A stretch of DNA of 64,000 nt, from assembly GCA_903995115.1 (NCBI GenBank), contig LR877166.1, positions 310,001 through 374,000 of the forward strand, in the 5' to 3' direction. Origin of the DNA: Angomonas deanei. Taxonomy: Eukaryota > Euglenozoa > Kinetoplastea > Trypanosomatida > Trypanosomatidae. Under the pieces are notes generated by a model, which was given only the letters and a program-made list of their open reading frames with translations, made no database searches and was not told the DNA's origin. This document shows, piece by piece, positions 40,910-51,606 of this stretch (position 1 is its first letter; every line of letters begins with the position of its first letter). The position numbers and the translations under genes were made by a program.

Positions 40910-42528
40910 TTAACCGAAGGAGAATTGGAATTGCTAAAAATGAGTTCCCTCATGAATAATAATAATAATAATAATAACAATAATCATTTTCCGTCGTTCA
41001 GTTCCTTTTCTCACCGCAGTGACAGTCCAGGCAGAATGTCCCTCTGCTCCACTCCACAGCTATTTGAAAATAATAATCCTCCTAGTCGTCGCCCTGGCTC
41101 GGTGGTGTCGTACTCCTCTTCTCAACATTTTTATAATAATAATAATAATTTTAGTTTTGCCAGTAATTTCACAGCGGGAGGGACAAATATGAGTTTTAGT
41201 CGCACCCCTACCACTGGCGATACGTATTCTCAAAATAATAATCAAAATCAAAATAATAATAATAATAATTTTAATCATTCTTTTGTTTCTCCTGTTCCTT
41301 CCTCCTGGCGTGGCTCTGGACTGGCTGGAGACAGCTGGGGGTGCAGCCCGTGCACCTCCCCGGTCAGTTATTCCGAAAATAATAATAATTTTAATACGAT
41401 TAATAACAACAAGGACGAAGACGATAAGACCATGGAAGAGATTGAGGAGCAGCTCAGCCGCAGCATGCGTCGGCTGGAAAATAATGACGAAAACAGTAAT
41501 AATAATAATCTGAATGAAAATAGTTTTTCATTATCCCAAGCCCTTTCCTCCCTGTCGTCTGTATCTCTCGCCGTCCGCCGTCGCGCGGTATCTCCCAGTG
41601 TCCCCCGAGGAAGGGAGGAGACTCCTCCTCCGTCCATGTGCCATAATAATAATAATAATAATAATAATGAAATTACGCCTATTCCCTATATTGTGGATTA
41701 CTGCCAGGGCGACGACGACAAGGAGGTCTCCTCACCTCACCCAAGAAAATAATAACAATAAAAATGAAAAAGAAGTATTCTACGTCAACACCTTGCTCAC
41801 CCCAACCGCAGAAAGAAGAGGAGGAAGGCGAGACTCTGGTGAATTATTATTATTACCGCAAGGCAACACGTGTGCTCCCAAGTCTGCGGAGCATCGCTGT
41901 GCTATAGAAGAAGAGGAAGAGGAAGGACCGCACAGCCCTGGGCCTAGCTCCCCGGATGTGGTCCGAGTCGTCCTCGAGGATCCCGAAGTCGAAAATAATA
42001 ATAATGAAAAAAAGGAAAAGGATTTGGCGAGTGTGACGAAAAGTTTGCAATTTATCACGGAGCAGCATGGAAAACTCATTTCCTCGCAAAAAGAGAAGAA
42101 AATTGAAAATTTTCAACTCTCCCAGTACGCCAGAGATTTGCTAGAGAGTGGTGCCTCCGAGGTGTATGACAGCTTACTGATGGAGGAGGAAGAATTATCG
42201 GAGCGTGAGGTGATGGAAAAGAAGAAAATTATGAAAAATTTATTATTAAAGTCCACACCGCCACCGAAAACAGAACATCATCATAATAATAATGATGCGG
42301 AAGAAAAAGAGGAAAAGGAAAATATCATCACACAACAGAATGCGTCGCCTTATTATAATCGACTACCATCGGAAAATAATAATAATAATAATTTCTAATG
42401 CTCATTTTAATCGTTTTTATGACCCGAATGTGCCTTTCATACGGGATTGCTCTCCGCCGGTGCGGGAGCGGTCCATGGCGCCGACGGAGCTGATGCGGGA
42501 GTATCAACAACGGAAAATGAATCAATAA
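40453..42528 (+). CDS. Asn- and Ser/Pro-rich protein split over several frames
   Basis: ATG 40453 starts a protein (MTDNNNNNNNTPFTAPP) whose frame ends at 40737 in an AAT run interrupted by one extra A (near 40733). Coding sequence continues one frame over through SRPVSPGPQ, an 18-Asn run (40856-40909) and Ser/Pro-rich sequence to 41752. It then changes frame near 41740 and continues (NEKEVFYVNTLLTPT) to 42398, and a final change in an AAT run leads to NAHFNRFYDPNVPFIRD and the end at 42528. No start codon or splice signal separates the pieces, so one gene of about 690 codons is likely. Short motifs such as RSDSPAPSPWGSP and HRSDSPGRMS recur and could be phosphorylation sites. The C-terminal part includes a charged helix (ITEQHGKLISSQKEKKIENF). 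No known domain. Confidence 0.6.
40856..40909. repeat. (AAT)18 microsatellite, second run
   Basis: Eighteen uninterrupted AAT units lie in the coding sequence, matching the length of the run at 39148-39201 in the neighbouring gene. Confidence 0.93.
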
Positions 42529-43264
42529 TAATAATAATAATTATTTTTTTTTTTTTTTTTCTTGGTAGAAGTCTCTTTTTTTTATGCTTTCTTTAGAAAA
42601 GCTATTCACGGAGGCGAAGAAGAAAAAAAAATAAAATATAAAGAGAATTGGAAAAAGTTTTTTATTTTTCTGTACTATGATGATTTTCCTTTTTACTTTT
42701 TAATATATGATGGCAGATTTCCCCTTTTATATATAAATAAATTTTTTTTTGGCAGACAGTTGAATCTTTTTTTTTTTTTTTAGTAGAGTTTTTTTTTTTT
42801 CTAGATGTTTTTTATTATTATATTTATTGATCCGTTTTTTCCTAGATATAAATTTCCCCCAAGTGTAATTATTTCATTTTTTCTTTTTCATTATGACTTT
42901 TGTACCATCAAAAAAATAAACAAACAAACAAAAAAATAATTCAAAAATAGAAAAAAAAAATAATGAATAAATTTGACGTGTGCCTTGTGTTCTTGTCATT
43001 TATTTCCTCCTTTCTCTCTTATGAAAGGTTTTCTTCTTTTTTTTGACTTCTTTCATAAAGTTATTAAAAAAAAAAAAAAAACACCTTTTACCTTTTTTTT
43101 TTAGATACCTCTTAAATTCTTGTTTTTTAAAACACCCTTAGTTTAATTGTTCACTTTTTTTTTATTAAAAAAAAATTCTAGATCCCCTTTTTTTTACCTA
43201 CTTGTACTCATCATCGTTAAAAAACTACAAAGAACAAAAATATTTATTTATTTATATTGTTTAA
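42529..43264. other. Long AT-rich intergenic region
   Basis: About 740 bp without a credible gene. The open frame at 42562-42783 is AT-driven (Phe/Lys/Tyr-rich) and is not called. There are many T runs. The stretch about 43070-43200 has A and T runs and polypyrimidine tracts with AG (TTCTAG, about 43176-43181) that could serve the gene at 43265. Confidence 0.6.
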
Positions 43265-45819
43265 ATGAGCCAAGACAGCCGTACCGAGAACCCCTCTTGC
43301 GACAGCGTGGCCTCCCCCCTTCCTCGCAACCCTGCCACGCCCCAACCGACCAAAGAGGAAGATAATAATAATAATGAGAATATTACTATTATCACTGCGC
43401 CTCTGCAGCCCCCTGGCAGCGAAGGGCAGCACCCACTGTCAGGACAGCGTCTGGTATTTCAGTCCGGTGGGAACAGCAGTTTCGGCGCCACCTGCATGGA
43501 GCGACGCGACGACAGCGGCGACAGTCCTGCCCCCCGGTCTGCCTCCTCCCACCTCTCTCAGCTGATGCAAGCCATCACTGAGGAGAATGAGGAAGAGCCG
43601 ACCAACCCGCCGCTCTCCCGTGATGCCGCCACCCTCCCTCTCCAGTACGAGGAGGAGAGCAACCCGCTAGGGGAGGAGAAGAGTTATCTCTTTGTGGATA
43701 ATCACGACGGCACCGGGTACCTCAGCGCGACGCAGCGGCTGGACGACGGCAGTCTGGCGCTGGGCGAGACGGTGATGCTGGCTCGGCTGGAGTCCTCCAC
43801 CATGACCCGTGGCTCCCCGCTTCCTCGTGACTTTCAGTCCCCCCTACCGCACCAGGACCGTCTTCAGCAGTACACGGAGGGGAGAGACGGAGGAGGCGGA
43901 GCGACAGCTAGACCGAGAGCCTCGTCACCCGTGCGGCCGCCCCATCCAGAGCGGAGCAGTCCTTCTCCCTCTGCCGCCTCCCCGCCGACGGTAGCGTCTG
44001 CTTTGATCAGACCATCCTGCTAGGGCAATCCTTCGCGGAGATGGGCTCTCCTCTGCCACGGTCGATGGCCTCGCCCGCTGCCCTGGAGGGTAGCGTGTGG
44101 CGGGAGATGGCCTCGCCCGCTGCCCTGGAGGGTAGCGTGTGGCGGGAGGGGGCGCCAGACCCCGTGCGTGTCATCCCCGCGCCGTCCAGTGAAATGAACC
44201 TGGCGGACCTCCCTGCGGCGGGATGGGCGCCGGTCTACATGAACTGCTGGCAGTCCCCTGACTTCCACCGCCGTGCCTCGGACTACGAGTTTCAGGACGG
44301 TTCCCCTATTCCGAATGCCCCGGTCAAAGAAGAACGGAAAGGAAGCGACTCCGACAGTGATGACGAGCTCTTCACCAAGACAACCACCCGTCGGGAGGGC
44401 AGTGTTTCCCGCCTCTCCATGTCCTTCTCCCTCGCCGACCGCAGCATGCAGTCCCCGCTGCCAGTGGACCACTCCATTGTGCAGAACATCAACCGCCGTC
44501 TCTCCATGTCGTCGTCGACCTTGTGGAATGCGCCTAACCAGCGCTTCGGGCAGAGCTTCATCGGCGTCCCTAGCACCCCGCTGAATCAAAGCACCCGCAG
44601 CAGCGCGTGGGGGTCGCCCAACCTGCACCGCACCGACGCCTCGCCGCTCCCCACCGCCCCGGAGGAAACGATGCCCAACGAGCGGGAGTCCAGCCCCAGC
44701 CGCTGCAGTGCCGCCGACAGCAGTGTGCGTCCCTCCACCCTCATGACCAGTATGTCCTTCCAGCGCTCCCGGCAGACGGAAGGGGCCGTGTTTGATAACT
44801 CGAACAGCATTCCCCTTTCCGCCTCGGTGGTCAGTGGGGCCAGGTGGCAGGTCACGAACAGCCGCCGCACCTCGGACGCCACCACGTACACCTCTCTCGG
44901 TGCCTCCCAGCAGCACTTCTCTGGTGAGAGTCAGCGCAGCAAGATGACGACGAGCTTCCGCACCACGTACTGTCGTAAGGCGGCGGCGGTCGACGGCCTT
45001 CCCCTCACCCGAGGCGCCCTCGGTCAGAGCACCCGTGGCAGTCTCGCCAGCTCGCAGAAGCCGCGTCAGCTCCATCAGGACCCCCACAAGAAGGCCAAGA
45101 AGAAGGAGACCACTCCCACCCGCCGCACCAACACCACCACCGATCAGCCCGACACGTCCGTCTTCCTGCCGTGGTCGCCGCTGACGATCACGCCGGACTG
45201 CTCCGTGAACTTTCTCAACAGCACCGTGGCGACGGAGCCCCCGTCCCCAGCCCCCAAGACCAAGGAGGAGGAAGTGCCCTCCGTGCCTGCCTCTTTTAAC
45301 GGTTCTGCCGGCGGTGTGTTCGAGGGATTCCTGCGCGATGCCGTGAGCTCCATGACCGGTGACCAGCGCCCCTCCACCTCCATCAGCACGACGAGCACGA
45401 CGGAGGGACTCTTCTCCGCCGAGGCCCTCCGCGCCATGCAGCAGATGAGCGCCGACGGCAACGTGCAGCTCGCCTCTTTCCTCCAGGAAAGTATGTTCAG
45501 CAGCTACCGCCGCAGCGGCGCCCCTGGCCGTCCTTCTCACGTCAGCGAGCAGTCCATGATGATGGGGGCGACCATGAACCAATACAGCATGAGCATGGCC
45601 GCCTCCACCGCCACTCACACGGAGGAGCCGGAGCCGACCGCCGTCGTGGCCGATGAAAACAGTAACGCCAGACGGACCGTCAGCAGCAAGCGGCAACCCT
45701 CTCTGCAGCAGCGCGCCTCTACCAATATCGTTGTCCCTCTGAGCGAGAAGGTGACCCCATCCGTGACGGAAGAACTGGAGTACATGACCGTCGATGAACA
45801 GGAAAGTGTAGGCATTTAA
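43265..45819 (+). CDS. Ser/Pro-rich phosphoprotein-like gene split into two frames
   Basis: ATG 43265 opens a 252-codon frame ending at 44023. A second frame ending at 45819 is already coding-like before its first ATG (44041): it reads SFSLCRLPADGSVCFDQTIL and on to GSPLPRS, which resembles QRLDDGSLALGETVML and GSPLPRD in the first part. Both parts thus belong to one protein of about 850 residues, with one or two frame changes in the GC-rich stretch 43870-43950. The protein is Ser/Pro/Thr-rich with repeated SPLPR motifs and Arg-rich phosphosite-like sequences (RRLSMS, RREGSVSRLSMS), and no enzyme domain. It contains a 42-bp tandem duplication at 44065-44148. Only one Asn run is present. A cytoskeletal or signalling scaffold is a guess. 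Confidence 0.65.
44065..44148. repeat. 42-bp perfect tandem duplication
   Basis: Two adjacent identical 42-bp units code for MASPAALEGSVWRE twice, inside the Ser/Pro-rich gene. The frame is preserved. Perfect identity suggests a recent duplication. Confidence 0.95.
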
Positions 45820-46147
45820 AGATTTTTTTTTTTGTGCGTTGTACATCTTTTTTTATTTATTCCCTTTTTTAGATCATTTTAGAAACAGATAACAGAAAAC
45901 AGCATTCATTTTTTTTTGGATTTTCCCCTTCCCTCATTTTTCACTGTACGAATATGCCTTGATATGAGTTTAAAATACGACCATTACTGGCCAACTTGGA
46001 AATAAAAATATAATAAAAAATAGTTCTGCTTTTTATTATCGTTATGGACATAACACCCTCTCTCTTTCTTTCGCCAAAAAAGCAGTAGATAAACATACAG
46101 AATAATAATAATAAACACAACCAACTAACAAACAATCCTAGTAGTCG
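45820..46147. other. AT-rich intergenic region
   Basis: No gene is seen. T runs lie near 45825-45834 and 45909-45917. A pyrimidine stretch CACCCTCTCTCTTTCTTTCGCC (about 46052-46073) is followed by AG in GCAGTAG (about 46083-46088), a likely acceptor for the kinase gene at 46148. Confidence 0.55.
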
Positions 46148-48240
46148 ATGCCTCCCACTACCAAGCCCAAGGCGGCGGGAGCTCCACCACCCGCCAAAGC
46201 CAAGAACAAGGCAGCAGGTGCCGGTAAGCTACCCGCCGTGAAGCCTTCCCCCACTGTGAGTAAAACACCCCGACCGGAGACGTCGGAGAAAAAGAAGAAA
46301 CAGTCCATTGGGGCGTTAGGCATTGATAAGTCGAAGCCGCTAGAAAAGATAAACACGAAACCATCACCAAAGGGGACCACTGTCACGGCAGCAGCCGGAC
46401 GCAAGAAGAAGGAAGAGGAGGAAGAAGAGAAGGAGACGTCCTCCCCCTCAATAAAGGAAACCTCTGTGAGCGCAGGACCCCCAAAGGCGCCCTCTCCGAC
46501 GGTCAAGAAACCATCTCCACCGCCGGTGAAGCCACTTAGAACACGACCCAACGCCCTCTCCCACAGCAGCGAGAGAGAGTCGAAGGAGACCAAGAAGAAG
46601 GAAGAAACAGAGGAGGAAGACGATGAGGATGACGAGGATGAAGACGAGAATGAAGAGGAAGAAGATAGTGACGAGGAGGATAGTGATGAAGAGGATGATG
46701 ATGACGAGGATGAAGAAGACAGCGACGACGACGATGACGATGATGATGAAAGTGAAGAGGAATCCTCGTCACGGCGGAAAACGAAAAAGAAGAAGGACGA
46801 CGGCCCCCGCCTCACCACTAAAGTATCTCGCGAAGGGGACAAAAATGTGAAGCAAATATACATAACGAAAAAAACTAAATTTGAAAAGTATGTGTCGGAG
46901 GTGATGGAGCGGTTTGGGTTTGAGGAAGCAACAGACTTTGACATGTACTGCGTCGATGCCGCCGGTGATCACGTCGATATTGACGTGAGCGAAGACTTCC
47001 AGGAGCTCCTCGAGCCCTACTGGCCACGTCTCGCCGCTGCCACCAGTGACGCCGGAAAGCCCCAAACGAAAAAACCAGCCGCTAAATCAGCGAACAGTGA
47101 TGTATTAAACGGCAATCATGAGCGGAGTAGTGACACCGTGGTGCGACTGTACGTACGGGAGAGTTTTGCCTACCGGCAGCGGACCGGGCAGAGCACCAAG
47201 GCACCGTCCTTTGTCTCCAACACCCACATGGCGGGCTCTCCGCCCCCAACTTGTTGTTGCAGCACGACTCCCCTGGCAATATTTCTCAGCTCTTCGCCGA
47301 GACCAATCGCAGCCGCCACGAGGCGAGCATGTACAACAAGACGGTGGTCATTGAAGAAGATGTGGAGCTGCAGTGGAATAAAATGAATGTGATTGGTAAA
47401 GGTTCCTTTGGTACGGTGTACGAGGGCATCACGATGGACGGAAAGATGATGGCAGTCAAGGTGCAGGAGATCCCGGAGGAGGACTCCGAGGAATCCAAGG
47501 CGCTGGAGGAAGAAATTAACCTGATGCGCACCTTGAAACATAAAAATATTGTCGCCTACTATGGCTGTCAGACGAAGGAGACCGCCGAGGGACGACGCAT
47601 GATGGAGATCTTTCTCGAGTTGTGTCACGGCGGCAGTCTCACCAAACTACGCCAGAAGTTCGTGAAGGCCAACGAGCAGTTTAGTATCTCCCTCGTCCGC
47701 ACGTACACCCGTCAGGTGCTGGAGGGGCTCGCCTACCTCCACTCCTGCAACGTCATGCACCGCGATATCAAGAGCGACAACGTGCTCATTTCTGCCTCGG
47801 GCGAGGCGAAGCTAGCGGACTTTGGGTGTAGTAAGCGGATAGGGACGACAGCGGCGGTCGGCGGCGGCAACGGCGCTGGCTACCAAACCCTCGTGGGCAG
47901 TCCCTTCTTCATGGCGCCTGAGGTCATGAGCGGTAGTGACGAGGGATACAGCTATCCTGCCGATATATGGTCAGTCGGCTGTCTTGTGCTGGAGCTGCTG
48001 GGCCGTGAGCCGTGGAGTATTCCACCGACCAGCAATGTGTTTCAAATTATGTTTCACATTTCGAAGAGTAACTCGATGCCGTCGGGGATTCCGAAAAAGT
48101 GCCCAAAAATGTTGTATAATTTTTTCGAACGCGTGTTTGACCGTGATCCGGCCAAGCGCGCCAGTGCGGAGGAGTTGTTAAAACACGAATGGTTCCACTG
48201 TCCGGATAACCAGCTGGAGGAGGTCCCCTTGGACGACTAG
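46148..48240 (+). CDS. MEKK2/3-like protein kinase with N-terminal PB1-like domain
   Basis: Two overlapping frames form one gene of about 697 codons. The first (from ATG 46148) has a Lys/Pro-rich N-terminus, a long acidic Glu/Asp/Ser tract (46603-46770) and a PB1-like fold at about residues 231-292 (VKQIYITKKTKFEKYVSEVM, DHVDIDVSEDFQELLEPYW). It loses frame at a five-C run near 47231-47240; one more C would join it to the second frame, which reads GGLSAPNLLLQHDSPGN into a complete kinase. Kinase landmarks are GKGSFGTVYEG (47395 on), the VK lysine, HRDIKSDN (47758-47781), DFGCSK (47818 on) and GSPFFMAPEV. HRDIKSDN and the MAPEV segment are typical of STE/MAP3K kinases. PB1 plus C-terminal kinase is the layout of animal MEKK2/3. 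A MAP-kinase cascade role follows from family, not from evidence here. Confidence 0.82.
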
Positions 48241-48651
48241 CTATACCTTTTTTTTATACTGCGGTCTCATTCTCTTTTTTTTTTTTTTTTTTGAGTTTTA
48301 CTGAAATGATGGTTGGAGAATCATGACGATTATTGTTTCTTGGCGAATGTATATACAAAAAATGTTTTTTCGATTTTATATATCTTTTTCTTGCTGAACA
48401 GGAATCGAAAACATTGAAATAACGAGTGTAGATTATATGAACTCGTTCACCGAATGTACATTAATGCATCTTTTATACATTTATTTTTCAGGATAACGCA
48501 TTTTTTTTTTGATTGTTTCTATGGAAGGTGAAAACAACAGTGACAACTTTCTGTACGAGTAATGCGAATACCTCATTTTTCGGTTTTCCTTTTCTTTATT
48601 TCAACAAAACGCATCCAGTTACATCACTACATACTACAAAATAAACAAGCC
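48241..48651. other. AT-rich intergenic region
   Basis: No gene is seen. T runs at about 48276-48292 and 48500-48510 and a pyrimidine-rich stretch 48572-48602 (CTCATTTTTCGGTTTTCCTTTTC) followed by AG in CCAGTT (about 48614-48618) are consistent with 3' processing and trans-splicing signals. Confidence 0.55.
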
Positions 48652-49750
48652 ATGTCTGCTACGCGCTTCATCCCCCTTCTTCTCTGCGACGCCTTCGCGG
48701 AAGAGTGTTTCGCCGGTAACCCTGCCGCGGTCTGCTACATTCCTACCGAGGTGTACCAGCCCAACGGCGGCGTGAGCCCCACCGACCCACGGGATGTCCT
48801 CATGGGCCGTGCCTTCGCGAAGATTGCGAACGAGATGAACCTGAGTGAGACCGCGTTTGTCTATCGTCTACCCGAGGCGGCGGTGGCAGCGGCCAAGGCC
48901 ACCATCGAAGGAGGACAGCGAAGGTCACGCGGAGTGGTTCGGCCTACGTTGGTTTACCCCCGCAACAGAGGTGCCACTGTGCGGTCACGCCACCCTGGGG
49001 GCGGCACACGCGCTCTTCGATACTGCGAAGTTATATCACGACGCCTCTACCCGGTCTACGGTCGAGGGCGTCACCAACGACTTCATTCTTCCTGAAAACA
49101 CCAAAAAGGTGCACTTCTTGACCCTCTCCGGTGTGCTCTCCGTAGCACGTACCACCATTGCTGGCGGTGAGGGGTACGAGATGCACTTTCCTTTTAACAA
49201 GCCCGACGTGATCACCGGTCTTCTCCCTCCCAGTGTCCTCCGTGACCTCGAGAAGGCCCTCCACGTCGAGGAAGGCACTGTGCTGGATATCGCCTGCAAC
49301 CGTCACTTGCGGTACTACGCGGCGCGACTGAAGAGTGGGGCGGCGGTCGAGCATTGCGTGGCGGAGGAGACTACCCTGCGACAGGTGTTCCTCTCCGAGG
49401 CGTACCTCACCGCGCAGAAGCAGCACCCGGACCTTATCCATCCCATCTCCGCGCTAGGTGTCATCGCCGAGGACGACGACACGGAGAGGTCCGATGTGAT
49501 CTCCCGCTTCTTTGCGCCGTGGCTGGGCGTGCTGGAGGACCCTGTCACCGGCAGCTGGTGCACGGTCTTTGTGCCCAACTGGCTGCAGGCACACGACCGC
49601 CTCACCGTGGGCAGTCAGCTCCGCTCGTACCAGGCCAGCTGACGAGGAGGAAAGGCACTGTGCGAGGTGCTACCGGACGAGAAGGTGTCCGTGGCGGCGC
49701 CGGCAACCACCTTCCTCTACGGCAAGTGCAAACTTATCGTACAAGAATAA
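48652..49750 (+). pseudogene. PhzF-family protein gene, broken copy
   Basis: ATG 48652 starts a PhzF-like (phenazine-biosynthesis-like, diaminopimelate-epimerase fold) protein: MSATRFIPLLLCDAFAEECF, then GNPAAVCYIP and NEMNLSETAFVY with the expected active-site Glu. Near 48905-48915 the frame shifts by one base. The rest continues as EDSEGHAEWFGLRWFTPATE, LCGHATLGAAHAL and DPVTGSWCTVFVPNWL to a TGA at 49640-49642. The intact neighbour reads YQASKRGG there; here the frame reads YQAS, stop, RGGKALCEVLPDEKVS, and carries family-like sequence on to TAA at 49748-49750. So this copy has one indel and one in-frame stop. Removing a single G near 48910 restores the family alignment. Family members are isomerase-like enzymes of unclear substrate. 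It is probably a decaying paralogue; sequence error is possible for the indel. Confidence 0.75.
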
Positions 49751-50082
49751 GAACGTGTAGAAAGGAAAGAAAGAAAAAAAAATTGTTTTATTCGCTTTCT
49801 TTTTTTATTTATTTTTATGTTTGTAGCGCGTTCGCGTTCTTTTTTTCTTTTATGTTTACGTTATCCTGTTGTAGTTCGCTTTTTTTTTTTTTTAAACCAA
49901 CCATCTTTTTAGACTTTACTTTTTGTGTTGTATTCTGTGCGTGTCTATATTTTCGTTTTTATTATGGCTTTCCCTTTTTTCCCCTATTTCATGTTTTAAA
50001 GTTTAGTTATTTAGTTTATCCTCTTTTTTTTTTTTGAATCTGTTTTTCTCAAAAAAAAAAAAAAAAATCAAAAACATATAAA
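49751..50082. other. AT-rich intergenic region
   Basis: No gene is seen. It holds T-rich tracts (about 49797-49815, 49881-49894, 50021-50034) and an A run just before ATG 50083. A plausible acceptor AG lies in TTTAAAGTTTAG (about 49995-50006), after CCCTTTTTTCCCC. Confidence 0.5.
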
Positions 50083-51606
50083 ATGCAAACCGACTCCAAT
50101 CATGTGGTCTCTACCCCGTTTTTTGTCGTAGACGCCTTCGCGGAAGAAAAGTTCAAAGGTAACCCCGCCGCCGTCTGTTTCGTCCCCACCTCTGTCTACT
50201 GCATGGAGTGGTCCGCCATGAATAGTTTAGAGGCGAGTTTCGGCCGTGGTGAGCCCGAGCCGGAGGAGGACGCCCTCACCGAGGCCGAGCGCGAGGCCAA
50301 GGCGCTCAAGTACACCGAGGAGCGCCACAAGAAGATGGGCGCTGCTTTCCTCAATGTTTCTAAGGAGGTGGGTCAGAGCGAGTCCGCCTTCGTCTATCGT
50401 CTACCCACCTCTCGTGTGAAGGAGCTGCAGCAGAAGGTGCAGGCCAAGACCCAAGAGTTCGAGAGCGAGTACGAGGAGCGCTGCGAGGACCACCGCATGA
50501 GCTGCGGGATGGACGAGCTGGAGGCCGAGATTGCCAAGGCGCTGGAGAGCTCCCCCACCGCCAAGCACCCCGGTGACATCACCACTAGCGCTAGCATCAA
50601 CCTAGGGGCCAACTTTGGGGCGAGCTTCCTCCAGACCCGCAGTGCCTCCGTCTTCTCCCTCAATAACGGCTCTGCTTCCCGTCCCCGCCGTATGCACACG
50701 CAGTGGTTCGGCCTTCGCTGGTTTACCCCCGAGCGCGAGTCCACCTTCTGTGCCCACGCCACCCTCGCCGCCGCGCACGCCCTCTATGAGACCGCCCGTC
50801 TGCAGCAGAGCGAGTCCACCCGCCACGTCGTCGACGCCGTCCCTGGGGAGTTCTTCATCCCCTCCAACACCGACGTCCTCTGCTTCGTGACCCCCAGCGG
50901 TGTGGTCTCCGTGCGCCGAAAGGAAAAGGTGCTCCCCACCAACGCCGGCAGCGGTGTGTTCGAGGCCACGCATGTCAACCTCAACGCCGTCGACGAGTAT
51001 GAGATTCATTTCCCCTCCGAGGAGGCCATCAACGTCACCTCGCTCTTCCCCAAGGACGCCAAGGCACGGCTCGCCGAGGTGATTGGCCTACCTTATGGGG
51101 AGGAGTCCATCGATGAGATTGCCCTCAGCCCCAAGTTGGGGACGTACGTCCTGCAGCTACCCTCCGCCAAGTACGTCCTGCAGTGCCAGCCAGACCACAT
51201 CAAGATGATCAACTTCTTCAAGTCGACCGATATTCAAGAAGTGATTGCCGCCAACCCCAAGAAGCTGGTCCAGCCGCATTGCCTCGCCGTCACCGCCGAG
51301 AATAACGGCGAGCTCATGACACGGCCGATGGCAGATGCCCAGGTCGTCTCCCGCTCCTTCTCCCCGTGGGATGGCACGCTGGAGGATTGCGCCTCCGGCT
51401 CCCTGCACTGTGCGATAGTGCCGTACTGGCTCCGCAAGCGCAACGGCAGCTACAAGGTGGGGGAGCGGCTGTACTGCTACCAGGCCAGCAAGCGTGGGGG
51501 CTTCGTAGAGGGGATCATCATTGGACGTAAGGCAGAGCGTATTGCCTTGATTGGGTCCGCCGTGACCTTCCTTCGGGGCACCAGCATTTTTAACGTGGAG
51601 GAGTAA
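50083..51606 (+). CDS. PhzF-family protein, intact and enlarged
   Basis: This 507-residue protein has the PhzF/diaminopimelate-epimerase fold in two halves. Conserved stretches are FFVVDAFAEEKFKGNPAAVC near the N-terminus, SKEVGQSESAFVYRLP with the probable catalytic Glu, QWFGLRWFTPERESTFCAHA, and DGTLEDCASGSLHCAIVPYW near the C-terminus. The ordinary family length is about 280-300 residues. Here extra charged segments lie at about residues 45-85 and 110-205, the second with a coiled-coil-like stretch (VKELQQKVQAKTQEFESEYE). The insertions may be a lineage-specific oligomerisation or regulatory element. Reaction unknown. It lies next to a broken relative, so the two arose by tandem duplication. 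Codon choice is C-rich, suggesting good expression. Confidence 0.9.
   Translation: MQTDSNHVVSTPFFVVDAFAEEKFKGNPAAVCFVPTSVYCMEWSAMNSLEASFGRGEPEPEEDALTEAEREAKALKYTEERHKKMGAAFLNVSKEVGQSESAFVYRLPTSRVKELQQKVQAKTQEFESEYEERCEDHRMSCGMDELEAEIAKALESSPTAKHPGDITTSASINLGANFGASFLQTRSASVFSLNNGSASRPRRMHTQWFGLRWFTPERESTFCAHATLAAAHALYETARLQQSESTRHVVDAVPGEFFIPSNTDVLCFVTPSGVVSVRRKEKVLPTNAGSGVFEATHVNLNAVDEYEIHFPSEEAINVTSLFPKDAKARLAEVIGLPYGEESIDEIALSPKLGTYVLQLPSAKYVLQCQPDHIKMINFFKSTDIQEVIAANPKKLVQPHCLAVTAENNGELMTRPMADAQVVSRSFSPWDGTLEDCASGSLHCAIVPYWLRKRNGSYKVGERLYCYQASKRGGFVEGIIIGRKAERIALIGSAVTFLRGTSIFNVEE

Noticed and set aside
26708-42528. Programmed ribosomal frameshifting at AAT runs
   Set aside because: Shifts occur in both directions, several per gene and at varied sites, with no common slippery sequence. 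Repeat-length error or slippage mutation is simpler. Not excluded, so read checks are listed.
44020-45846. 608-residue antisense frame opposite the Ser/Pro-rich gene
   Set aside because: It is Gly/Arg/His-rich, typical of the reverse of a GC-rich coding sequence, without domains and against the direction of all other genes.
30880-49642. Stop-codon reassignment, as known in Blastocrithidia
   Set aside because: TAA, TAG and TGA all terminate intact genes here (for example TAG at 16781, TGA at 18398 and TAA at 26438). Only two isolated in-frame stops occur, in genes that also carry frame changes.
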